Shown here piece after piece: positions 1-6,988 of a DNA stretch of 16,589 bases (positions are counted from its first letter, which is position 1; every line of letters starts with the position of its first letter). The notes beneath the pieces were generated by a model. It did not search any database. It worked only from the letters and a program-made list of their open reading frames with translations, and had not been told where the DNA came from. Made by a program: the position numbers and the translations under genes. This DNA is from JAWLBR01 sp041687495 (GTDB lineage Bacteria; Bacillota; Limnochordia; DTU087; JAAYGB01): NCBI GenBank assembly GCA_041687495.1, contig JAWLBR010000072.1, positions 1-16,589 on the forward strand. The letters are read 5' to 3'.

Positions 1-1421
1 GACGCCGCCGCCACATTGTGACTACCTGAGCGCAGCGTCTTCGCGGCATCAGCTACCCGAGAGATGATCTCAGTCATAACCGAAACCGCTCCGCTGATCT
101 CGGAAAATTGGGAGCGAGCCGCTGCCACCAGTTCGGCCTCGGCCTGCACCGTGTGGCCACTGGTATTTACCGCTTCCACTACTTCACCGGTCTGGTGCTG
201 CACTTGGGAGATCAACTGCGCAATCTCCTTTGCGGCCTTTTGCGAATCCTCGGCCAAGGAGCGAACCTCATCGGCCACCACCGCAAATCCCCTTCCCTGC
301 TCACCGGCTCGTGCTGCTTCAATGGCGGCATTGAGGGCCAGCAAATTGGTCTGCTCGGCGATATTTGAGATCACCTCTACTGCCTGGCCAATCTCCTTGG
401 ACTTCTCGTTTAGGCTGCCGATCTTGTCTACTGCATCCCCCACCACAGACTGCGCCGTATGAGCTTTATCTACTGCCTCGTCCATAGCTCGGCCCCCGGA
501 AGCAGCCAGCTCGATGACCTTTTCCGCCCTTTGTTCCATTTCTACCGCGTCAGTGCTTAACTCCTCAGACAGCCGACTGGACTCCTCCGCCGAATGGGCC
601 ATCTGCTGAGAGCCAGATCCGGTCTGGTTGGCAGCCGCCGCCAGTTCCTGAGTACTGGCCGCCAATTCCTCCGCCGAGGCCGACAGCGACTGTAAGATGG
701 CCCGTAAGGACTCAGCCATGCGCTGGAAAGCCTGTGCCAGTTGGCTTACTTCGTCCCTGCCTTGGGCTGCAATATCCACGGACAGGTCACCGTTGGCCAT
801 GGCGTTGGCAGAAGCCACCAGCCTTGTCAACGGCTTGGTGATGGTGCGGCCGATGAACAACCAGCCGAAGATGACTAAGATTATGTTCAGCACGGCAATG
901 GCGAACTGAACATTCAGCTGCAGGCGAGCCTTGGCTTGGCTGCGCCGTTCGTACATTGATACAATTTCATCCATCGCCGTTAGAATTTCGAGGCTGTGGT
1001 CGTATATGTACGCCGCTGCATCCGTCAATGAAGCTGTATCCCCGCTCTCGGCCAACAGGTCCACCTGCTGCCTCAGCGGCTCCCAAATCTCCTGCACTTG
1101 CAGCAGTCGGCGTCGCACCTCCTGATCCCGCTCTTGAGTAAGTCCCAGTTCCTGATCACCATCGATGAGTCCCTGCAAGCTGCGGGCAAAAAGGTCCCGC
1201 GTTTGCTGAATTTGCGCTTGAGCTTCCTCTGAGCTGCTGCCATATACGATGCCAAGAGCCTCCTTAGCCAGCTTTTGACTCAGCATCCGCTGCCGACCAG
1301 CGATATTGATGGCAGTTGCATCAGACCCCTGCCCCTGCCGCATGATCAGGATGGCAGTCGTCAGAGTGAGAAGGAGAAATATCAATAGTATGCTTCCAAT
1401 TTTTGTTTGCACTCGGTTCAT
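1..1421 (-). CDS. Methyl-accepting chemotaxis protein with PilJ/NarX-type sensor domain (C-terminus beyond window)
   Basis: This is a transmembrane chemoreceptor; 473 residues are visible and the C-terminus runs off the left edge. Seen: TM1 at about 8-26, an extracytoplasmic helical domain to about 170, TM2 at about 173-191, HAMP at about 190-240, then a long coiled coil. The coiled coil carries the signalling hairpin tip at about 354-390 (EQTNLLALNAAIEAARAG, GRGFAVVADEVR) that contacts CheA/CheW. The sensor begins with NIAGRQRMLSQKLAKEAL (39-56), the hallmark of the PilJ-type domain (PF13675), related to the P-box of the NarX nitrate sensor. Three ATGs follow each other (1427, 1424, 1421). 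The SD AAAGGGG at 1435-1429 best fits the last (7 nt spacing), or the middle one. The gene is divergent from a second chemoreceptor. No frameshift is seen in the visible part. Nitrate or nitrite as ligand is inference. Confidence 0.93.
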   Translation of the reverse strand, partial: MNRVQTKIGSILLIFLLLTLTTAILIMRQGQGSDATAINIAGRQRMLSQKLAKEALGIVYGSSSEEAQAQIQQTRDLFARSLQGLIDGDQELGLTQERDQEVRRRLLQVQEIWEPLRQQVDLLAESGDTASLTDAAAYIYDHSLEILTAMDEIVSMYERRSQAKARLQLNVQFAIAVLNIILVIFGWLFIGRTITKPLTRLVASANAMANGDLSVDIAAQGRDEVSQLAQAFQRMAESLRAILQSLSASAEELAASTQELAAAANQTGSGSQQMAHSAEESSRLSEELSTDAVEMEQRAEKVIELAASGGRAMDEAVDKAHTAQSVVGDAVDKIGSLNEKSKEIGQAVEVISNIAEQTNLLALNAAIEAARAGEQGRGFAVVADEVRSLAEDSQKAAKEIAQLISQVQHQTGEVVEAVNTSGHTVQAEAELVAAARSQFSEISGAVSVMTEIISRVADAAKTLRSGSHNVAAA

Positions 1422-1449
1422 CATCATGCCCCTTTGCCAAGAGTTTGCC

Positions 1450-1479
1450 TATATATACCCCGATCTGACCCTGAATCAA
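1450..1479 (-). promoter_or_regulatory. Possible sigma-A-type promoter for the leftward chemoreceptor gene
   Basis: On the minus strand there is a -35-like TTGATT (1479-1474). An alternating TATATATA run (1457-1450) gives a -10-like TATATA with a 16- or 18-nt spacer. It lies about 30 nt upstream of the start codon. The match is approximate, and no clear motility-sigma (SigD/sigma-28) promoter was seen here. Confidence 0.35.
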
Positions 1480-1585
1480 TCCCGAAATTTGGGTCTATAC
1501 GAAAGCATCGCTTACAGAGTAATTATGGCAGAGGATTTTGTCGCTCATGCTCGAAATTGTTGAGGTCAGGCATTTTTTTCCTGGC

Positions 1586-1652
1586 TTAGATAGGCACAAA
1601 GTCGTTGGCCCTTGACCTGGGCCGAACGCAGCAGTCATCCTAAGTATCTAGG
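1586..1652 (+). other. Possible structured 5' leader of the rightward chemoreceptor mRNA
   Basis: The 245-bp spacer between the two divergent chemoreceptor genes has no ORF of note. In its right half, CTTAGATA (1586-1593) can pair with TATCTAGG (1645-1652). This encloses a second stem, GTTGGCCC with GGGCCGAAC (one bulged G). The closing strand has a competing pairing: CTTAG can also pair with CTAAG (1640-1644), and CCTA with TAGG in a small local hairpin. The element ends about 20 nt before the GTG start of the gene. This is pairing by eye only; no known riboswitch consensus is satisfied. Confidence 0.3.
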
Positions 1653-1672
1653 GCGAAAGGGTAGATGCAGAA

Positions 1673-3628
1673 GTGGTACATTTTAGGCAACTGAAAAAGC
1701 GGCTCCAGCTGGGGTCGGGTCTCAAGTCCATTCGTTCTCGAATTGTCTTGCTGTTCGGTTCATCTATGGTACTGCTGTTTGGTCTTTTCATCGTGTTTAT
1801 GTACTTACAGATATCCAACACCGTCATGCCTCTGACGACCGACTTCTCACAGCAGATTGTTGCCATGCAAGCCGAGCGAATTGGAGCCGCTGTGGATGAT
1901 CATACAGCCAATGTGAAGACCATGGCTGACGGCTTTCTCAACGGAATGATGGTAGACATGGCCACCATGGGAGCAGAGATGCAGGAGATGTATGCCGATC
2001 TGCTCAAGGAAACTATGGACCGGACCAAGTCCCGTCTTCACCCGCAATGGACCTCTTTGGTCTTTGCTGACACCTTGGGTACAGGTTATGACACCAACGG
2101 CGGCAATACCAACGTCGCTGACCAACCCTACTACCAGGCGGTAGTTGTAGACGGTGCTGAAGTGTTTGTCGGTAGCCCTTCACGCTCTACCGAGACCGGG
2201 GAGCATGTGTTCATTGTGGCGCATCAGGTAATGAACAGCAGCCAAGAAAAAGTCGGTGTGATGGCCGCCACAGTCAAGTTACAGGTCTTAGCGGAAATCG
2301 CTGAGTCATCTCAGATTAACTCGCAGGGATTTGGCTGGATTGTCGACAATGCCGGTTTGACTGTCACTCATCCAGACCCGGCCCTTCCACTGAATTTCAA
2401 TCTTTGGGATAGCGATTCCATGGGATATACGGGTCTGTCCGAAGCGGCCCAGGGAATAGCGCAGCAAAGCACCGGGTTTCAGCCAGTGAAGACACCTGAT
2501 GGAAGCCATGAGGCCCTAATCTATGCTCCAATTCCGAGCACGTCGGGCTGGAGCTTTGCCATCACCCTGCCGCTAGACATGCTTACTGATCGGATTAACG
2601 CCGTTATCCGATTTGTTCTAGGCGCCGGTGTCGTCATCGTCTTGGTTGCACTGGTTGTCGCGTACTCCCTGTCGGGAACCATCGCTCGACCCATCGAAAT
2701 CGTTGCGGGCCACCTCGACAGGGTAGCCAAGGGCGATTTTACGCAAAGACTGGACTGGAACCGGAAAGACGAGGTGGGCCGGATCGCCTCTGCCTTTAAC
2801 CAGATGTCAAATAACCTGCGGAATATGCTGCAGCAGGTGGAGACGATTACCCAACAAGTGTCGTCGGCCAGTCAACAGCTATCTGCCATCAGTGAAGAAA
2901 ACTCAGCCACCATTGAGGAGACAGCGTCCTCACTGGGTCAATTTGCAGCCACTGTGGAGTCTGTAAATGACAACGTTCAAGATATGGTTGGCAAGGCGAC
3001 TTCAGTGCAGGAGCTGTCCAGCCAGGGCACAGAGCAGATGGAGCTATCCAGCCACACCATGGACAGCATCGCAAATACCTCGACGGAAAGCACTGCCGTG
3101 ATGGGCCGAGTTCAGCAAGCAGCCGAACGCATCGCCAATATCGTAAAGCTCATCTCCGACATCGCTGGACAGACCAATCTCTTGGCTTTGAATGCTGCCA
3201 TTGAAGCGGCCAGTGCCGGCGAGCACGGCCGTGGCTTTGCAGTCGTTGCCGACGAAGTGCGAAATCTATCTCTAGAGACTAAGAAATCTGCAGCGGACAT
3301 CAGTCGGGTAGTAGAGCAGCTGACCGCCGAAGTCAACCATGCGGTAGAGGTCATCGGGCAAAACAGTACCCAGGTCACGCAAGGCAGCACGGCACTGAGT
3401 CAGACTCAAACCAACTTCGCTCAAATCACCGAGAACATCACGGATACTGTTCGCATGATTAACGAGGTTGCTTCAGCTGCACAGACCCTGGAAATGGGGA
3501 GTCGGGAAATTGCCTCCTCCAGCCAGCAGCAGTCAGCCTCCATGGACGAGATTGCCCGTTCAGCGGCTGCGCTGGCACAGATGTCCAAAGACTTGGAAGC
3601 CCTGATGACTCAGTTCACAATTGCCTAG
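1673..3628 (+). CDS. Methyl-accepting chemotaxis protein with dCache-type sensor domain
   Basis: A complete 651-residue chemoreceptor. Seen: a short basic N-terminus, TM1 at about 24-47, a large extracytoplasmic sensor at about 48-305, TM2 at about 311-333, HAMP at about 334-386, and a signalling coiled coil to the end. The hairpin tip is at about 490-530 (GQTNLLALNAAIEAASAG, GRGFAVVADEVRNLS). The sensor carries family features of double-Cache domains: ADQPYYQAVV at about 149-158, SPSRSTETGEHVF at about 168-180, and a second lobe ending SGWSFAITLP. The RxWY element of the amino-acid-binding dCache subclass is not seen, so the ligand is unknown. There is no CheR/CheB-docking NWETF-like pentapeptide at the C-terminus (ends MTQFTIA). 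The start is GTG at 1673, preceded by GAAAGGG about 11 nt upstream; the nearby ATG at 1664 is out of frame and soon hits a stop. Confidence 0.95.
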   Translation: MVHFRQLKKRLQLGSGLKSIRSRIVLLFGSSMVLLFGLFIVFMYLQISNTVMPLTTDFSQQIVAMQAERIGAAVDDHTANVKTMADGFLNGMMVDMATMGAEMQEMYADLLKETMDRTKSRLHPQWTSLVFADTLGTGYDTNGGNTNVADQPYYQAVVVDGAEVFVGSPSRSTETGEHVFIVAHQVMNSSQEKVGVMAATVKLQVLAEIAESSQINSQGFGWIVDNAGLTVTHPDPALPLNFNLWDSDSMGYTGLSEAAQGIAQQSTGFQPVKTPDGSHEALIYAPIPSTSGWSFAITLPLDMLTDRINAVIRFVLGAGVVIVLVALVVAYSLSGTIARPIEIVAGHLDRVAKGDFTQRLDWNRKDEVGRIASAFNQMSNNLRNMLQQVETITQQVSSASQQLSAISEENSATIEETASSLGQFAATVESVNDNVQDMVGKATSVQELSSQGTEQMELSSHTMDSIANTSTESTAVMGRVQQAAERIANIVKLISDIAGQTNLLALNAAIEAASAGEHGRGFAVVADEVRNLSLETKKSAADISRVVEQLTAEVNHAVEVIGQNSTQVTQGSTALSQTQTNFAQITENITDTVRMINEVASAAQTLEMGSREIASSSQQQSASMDEIARSAAALAQMSKDLEALMTQFTIA

Positions 3629-3664
3629 TTTGCCGACATAGCCAAAACCGGGCATTCACGACAC

Positions 3665-3691
3665 AAAGGGAGCAGCTGAGCTGCTCCCTTT
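3665..3691. terminator. Bidirectional intrinsic terminator
   Basis: A perfect 12-bp stem, AAAGGGAGCAGC with GCTGCTCCCTTT, has a 3-nt loop (TGA). T runs border it on both strands. It sits between the stop of the rightward chemoreceptor gene (3628) and the stop of the leftward gene (3706), so it can serve both. Confidence 0.88.
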
Positions 3692-3705
3692 TGCGCGGCT
3701 ATCTT

Positions 3706-4167
3706 CTAGTCTTCTTCGTCGTCTTTGTCATCGTCGTTGATGCGAACTAGGTCTTCGTGGCGGAAGAACATGGTTGGCTCGTGCCGGTCATCGGCAAAAG
3801 CAGCCGGGGAACCGGTGGTGCCCGCGGTATTTCGTCCCACCACACTGACCAGCACCGAGTCTTCGTCCCGGTCTAGATCGCCCATAATGAATACATTGAG
3901 AATGTCGCCAGGGGCATAGCCGGTGGCCGTTACAAAGTCACAGCTTTCCGGAGGAAGTGGCTGCACTACGTCAATGAGGTTTTGCTCCCTACTGGGAAAC
4001 GGAATCGGGCAGCGGTCAACAACGATTCGGACAAACCTAACTCTGCTCGACGGGTTCTTCAGCGCTATCAGCAATGTGTCGGGGAACCGCAGCCCGTCGG
4101 TGGGCAGGGAACCGGGAACCATGAAAGGACCAGTCGTTTTCGTGACGGTTCTTCTCCTCATGTCCAT
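3706..4167 (-). CDS. Hypothetical beta-rich protein with acidic C-terminal tail
   Basis: A 153-residue protein of unrecognised family. It has no signal peptide and no convincing membrane segment. The middle (about 30-125) alternates short hydrophobic stretches with turns (RVRFVRIVVDRC, DILNVFIMGDLDR, SVLVSVVGRN), as expected for a small beta-sandwich. This is followed by FRHEDLVRI and an extremely acidic end (NDDDKDDEED). The pattern 'NPSS...VSVVGRN...RHEDLVRI' reminds me of short uncharacterised proteins in spore-forming anaerobes, but I cannot name a family. The start is supported by GGAGGTG six nt before ATG 4167. The gene is monocistronic, ends at a shared terminator, and is divergent from the HD-GYP gene. 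It could be a surface or spore-associated protein; that is a guess. Confidence 0.72.
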   Translation of the reverse strand: MDMRRRTVTKTTGPFMVPGSLPTDGLRFPDTLLIALKNPSSRVRFVRIVVDRCPIPFPSREQNLIDVVQPLPPESCDFVTATGYAPGDILNVFIMGDLDRDEDSVLVSVVGRNTAGTTGSPAAFADDRHEPTMFFRHEDLVRINDDDKDDEED

Positions 4168-4519
4168 TCAAATCACCTCCGTTGCAGGTCTCACCCCAAC
4201 ATATGCCTTCGTATTAGCCGCGGTATGGGAAGCGATTTCTAAATGCCGGGAAAATAAGATGCAAAATCTAATCAGATTATCTTACGGGGAAAAAGGCTAC
4301 CACTTTGGACTCAGAGAGTAATTGCCTGCTGGTGACTTTACCCACGATTAGTCCATGCCTAAAGCGGGAAAAGTGTGACAAGGTGTCTCCACGGAAGTCT
4401 TGAATGTTTTGCAGAGATAACGCCGGAAAATCCGTTTGCTTGTTTGCAATCCATATATACACATTTGCGCATAAAATCCGTGATTCATCGGTACGCATTT
4501 TCAGCAGAGGATGTGCTTT
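4168..4519. other. Divergent intergenic region with a short inverted repeat
   Basis: About 350 bp separate the small acidic-protein gene (-) from the HD-GYP gene (+). I see no gene here. The one clear motif is AATCT-AATC-AGATT at 4265-4278, a 5-bp inverted repeat with a 4-nt spacer, which could be a regulator site. The right half is AT-richer (cccatatatacac at about 4450) and probably holds the promoter of the HD-GYP gene, but no good -35/-10 pair stands out. Confidence 0.4.
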
Positions 4520-5500
4520 ATGAACTTACACTTACAGCAGCAGGCAGTAGGACTCAACCCCGAACTCTTTGAACTACTGGATGCCCTTCCCTTTTTCGCA
4601 TTACTGGTAGATTCCAAACACCGCGTTCTCTTTGCCAACAAAGCCGTGGCCAAACAGGCCGGCAAGACTCGGGCAGATGTCCTAGGCAAGTGCTGTCCTT
4701 TGGTTGTGCATCAACAGGGCGACCCCGTACGCGAGTGCCCCTTAGTGGAGGCGGTGGAGCGCCAGTGCGCTGTTGAGCGGCAGTTCTATGACGAAGCGCA
4801 GGGGGTGTGGCTAAACTCTGCGGTCTATCCCACCCAACTAAAAACAGATGAAAACGACACCATTTACTTTCACCTAGCCTACGATGTGACTGCGCGGAGA
4901 CAGGCCGAGGAAGAGCTGCGGAGAAGCTTTGTCAAGCTTAATCGCATTACTAACGCTGTGATCCGCGCATTAACCGTCACCGTGGAAAAGCGGGATCCAT
5001 ACACCGCCGGGCATCAGCAGCGGGTTAGCAGCCTGGCCCAATCGGTTGCCACCCACATGGGCTTATCTCCGATGGTTGTGGAGGGAATCCGCGTCGCCGG
5101 CCTGGTACATGATATTGGAAAGATCGCAGTGCCCATCGAGATCTTGAGTAAACCGGGGAAGATCAGCGAGTATGAGTTTCAGATTATCAAGGCCCATCCG
5201 GAAGTAGGCCATGAGATTATCAAGGAGATCGAGTTTCCCTGGCCGGTGGCAGATATTGTCCTGCAGCACCACGAACGCATCAATGGCTCTGGTTACCCCC
5301 GGGGTCTGTCCGGAGACGACATCCTTTTAGAAGCGCGGATTTTGGCGGTGGCCGACGTGATTGAGGCGATGACATCCCACCGTCCCTACCGTGAAGCATT
5401 GGGACGGGAAGAAGCCATTAAGGAAATCGTCATGCATAAAGGCACCCTCTATGACGCCGAAGTAGTTGAAGCCTGTGTCGCTTTGCTTGCCCAGTACTAG
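4520..5500 (+). CDS. PAS domain-HD-GYP domain protein, predicted c-di-GMP phosphodiesterase
   Basis: A cytoplasmic signalling enzyme that should hydrolyse cyclic di-GMP. Seen (numbering from the ATG at 4520): a PAS-like domain at about 15-125, a short linker helix, then an HD-GYP domain at about 140-326. The metal and signature residues are all present: H165 (TAGH), H197-D198 (HDIGK), H226 (AHPEVG), H250-H251 (HHE), GYP at 258-260 and D279 (VADVIEA). The PAS domain has a Cys/His cluster (C58, C59, H64, C73; GKCCPLVVH and ECPL) that recurs in related PAS sensors and may bind metal, haem or sense redox. An ATG at 4511 abuts its SD (AGAGG 4506-4510), whereas the ATG at 4520 is spaced 9 nt, so I prefer 4520. 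There are no TM segments. Proximity to the chemoreceptors fits a motility/sessility switch. Confidence 0.92.
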   Translation: MNLHLQQQAVGLNPELFELLDALPFFALLVDSKHRVLFANKAVAKQAGKTRADVLGKCCPLVVHQQGDPVRECPLVEAVERQCAVERQFYDEAQGVWLNSAVYPTQLKTDENDTIYFHLAYDVTARRQAEEELRRSFVKLNRITNAVIRALTVTVEKRDPYTAGHQQRVSSLAQSVATHMGLSPMVVEGIRVAGLVHDIGKIAVPIEILSKPGKISEYEFQIIKAHPEVGHEIIKEIEFPWPVADIVLQHHERINGSGYPRGLSGDDILLEARILAVADVIEAMTSHRPYREALGREEAIKEIVMHKGTLYDAEVVEACVALLAQY

Positions 5501-5569
5501 CTCGTGGCCACCCTTGGCAAATTAATGCTGACTCGAAACCGCTTGTTGCATCTTCGCAGAGCATAAGGT

Positions 5570-5610
5570 AAGGGACTTGCTTGGGCTGGCATCGCTCAAA
5601 CAAGTCCCTT
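5570..5610. terminator. Long hairpin between convergent genes, probable terminator
   Basis: AAGGGACTTG (5570-5579) pairs perfectly with CAAGTCCCTT (5601-5610). An inner stem, TTGGGC (5581-5586) with GCTCAA (5594-5599), closes a 7-nt loop. It lies between the stops of the HD-GYP gene (5500) and the leftward hydrolase gene (5680). There is no real T tract, so termination may be weak or factor-assisted. Confidence 0.55.
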
Positions 5611-5679
5611 GTCCATATGTCCTCAAAATGGTCGCTCTGGGGATCAGCCCCTCTGTCGTGAAGACCGGTCTATGTCCAC

Positions 5680-6714
5680 CTATAGATATTTCTGAAAGAA
5701 CTCAAAGGCCTTGTTCCCACCAAAGGCGTGTGGTCCCGGGTGGACGTCAGACCAAAGGTCTGCAGCGGCACCAGCTGCTTCATAGATCCGTTTGACCCCC
5801 TCGTAGCCCGCAAGCAGGTCCTGGATGAAAAAGCAGTTATCGAAGATCCCCATCTCCATGAGTAAAGGCCGAGGGGCGATGAGGCCTGCAATATCATGGG
5901 TGTCAAAATACCGGTAGACCATAGGGATGATTTGCGAGCCGCAGAAGTTGGCCCGCCCCACCCCAAAGCCCTTCCAGGGGTTGACGTAACCGATAATGTC
6001 TGCTGCTTTGATCCGGGGCTCCACTGCAGCCGTAAACGCAGTCATTGTTCCTCCCTGACTGAGTCCCATCATTCCAATCCGGTCGGGATCCACCTCCGGG
6101 CGGGTCTGCAGGTAATCCACACAGCACTTCATATCCCAGATATTGAGAGTCAGGGTGTAGATCCCAAAGAGCGCCCCTTTAATGAAGTTAACATTGCACG
6201 GATCTCTCCTGGGAAATGGGTCAAAACCATCCCGCCGCTCCCCAAACCCCCGTAGATCAGGCATCATGGTCAAGAACCCGGCCCTTGCCATTTGCTCCCC
6301 ATAGTTATAGTTCATCTGCTCAATGTCCTGAATGTGCCCCTGGGACGACCTAACCCCGGCTACCGGATCCTTGCCATACGCTCCATGACCATGACTGCAC
6401 AGGATCGCTGGATGCGAGCCATCGGCCTTCATTGTCTTGGGCCGCAACACCAGTGCCGGCACAGACATAAACTCCTCTGAATCAAAAACCACACGTTCCC
6501 GAATTAGGTCGCCATCCTCAACGGAGTATTCAACTACGGGATCCAAAGGAACCGCTCGGGGAAACTCACCCAAGAGTTCCTGAAGTTTGGGCAAAGCCTT
6601 CTCTCGCCAGCCTTGCCACTCAGCCGAAGTGCTTCCCGCAAAGCTCAGAATCGGATTCCATGCCTCAGCCATCTTGTCCCAGTAAGTCTGCATAGAGAAG
6701 TTCCGATCTTTCAC
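5680..6714 (-). CDS. Alpha/beta hydrolase, acetyl-xylan-esterase / dienelactone-hydrolase type
   Basis: A predicted cytoplasmic serine esterase, likely removing acyl groups from a sugar or hydrolysing a related ester. Seen (numbering from GTG 6714): an N-terminal helical extension, an oxyanion-region motif SHGHG at about 107-111, a DLRGFGERR loop at about 153, a nucleophile elbow GLSQGG with S219, a candidate acid D292 (GIFDN), and a catalytic His in HPGPHAFGG (H329, or H325). The length of about 345 residues fits this abhydrolase group. The start is uncertain: TTG 6738, ATG 6723 or GTG 6714. AAGGGAG (6730-6724) is best spaced (9 nt) for GTG 6714 and abuts the ATG. It is divergent from the FAD oxidoreductase gene and convergent with the HD-GYP gene. 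The substrate cannot be read; a carbohydrate ester is inferred from the neighbourhood. Confidence 0.88.
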   Translation of the reverse strand: MKDRNFSMQTYWDKMAEAWNPILSFAGSTSAEWQGWREKALPKLQELLGEFPRAVPLDPVVEYSVEDGDLIRERVVFDSEEFMSVPALVLRPKTMKADGSHPAILCSHGHGAYGKDPVAGVRSSQGHIQDIEQMNYNYGEQMARAGFLTMMPDLRGFGERRDGFDPFPRRDPCNVNFIKGALFGIYTLTLNIWDMKCCVDYLQTRPEVDPDRIGMMGLSQGGTMTAFTAAVEPRIKAADIIGYVNPWKGFGVGRANFCGSQIIPMVYRYFDTHDIAGLIAPRPLLMEMGIFDNCFFIQDLLAGYEGVKRIYEAAGAAADLWSDVHPGPHAFGGNKAFEFFQKYL

Positions 6715-6874
6715 CAGCCGCATCTCCCTTGTACTCAATTGCGATTCGCCGTCTCATGAAAGCGCAGGCACCATCTATACTCTGCTAGATGTAGCCCACA
6801 TTAGTTGTCACAGATGCGTTCGTTTTCCCCCGTGTGATTCCTTTCTCGCCTATTGCTGTTCTGTGCACGGCGAC

Positions 6875-6924
6875 CTAACTCCAGCCCTATGGCTCGACCA
6901 CCCACAAAAGCAAACTGAAGTTAG
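6875..6924 (+). promoter_or_regulatory. Possible stem-loop in leader of the FAD oxidoreductase gene
   Basis: CTAACTCCAG (6875-6884) pairs with CTGAAGTTAG (6915-6924) at 9 of 10 positions, and a small AGCC-CTAT-GGCT hairpin overlaps the left arm. It lies 65 nt upstream of the start codon, in the roughly 270-bp divergent intergenic region. That region otherwise shows no gene and no clear promoter. Confidence 0.25.
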
Positions 6925-6988
6925 CAGGAAACCATAAAGCAGTCAAGAAAACGTGGAAAGACCCATCTCAGGAAAAAGAGGGGATACT

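Noticed and set aside
64..462. Rightward 132-residue reading frame near the window start
   Set aside because: It is the reverse-strand shadow of the leftward chemoreceptor gene, whose frame is open and homologous throughout.
1586..1672. A c-di-GMP-I (GEMM) riboswitch
   Set aside because: Order of elements is loosely similar (GCACA, AACGCA, CCTAAG), but the conserved GCAAA and GNRA tetraloop are missing, so I do not call it; kept only as an unnamed leader structure.
6953..6988. GTG start at 6953 for the FAD oxidoreductase
   Set aside because: ATG 6989 has a strong, correctly spaced AGAGGGG, and the extra 12 residues are not typical of the family.
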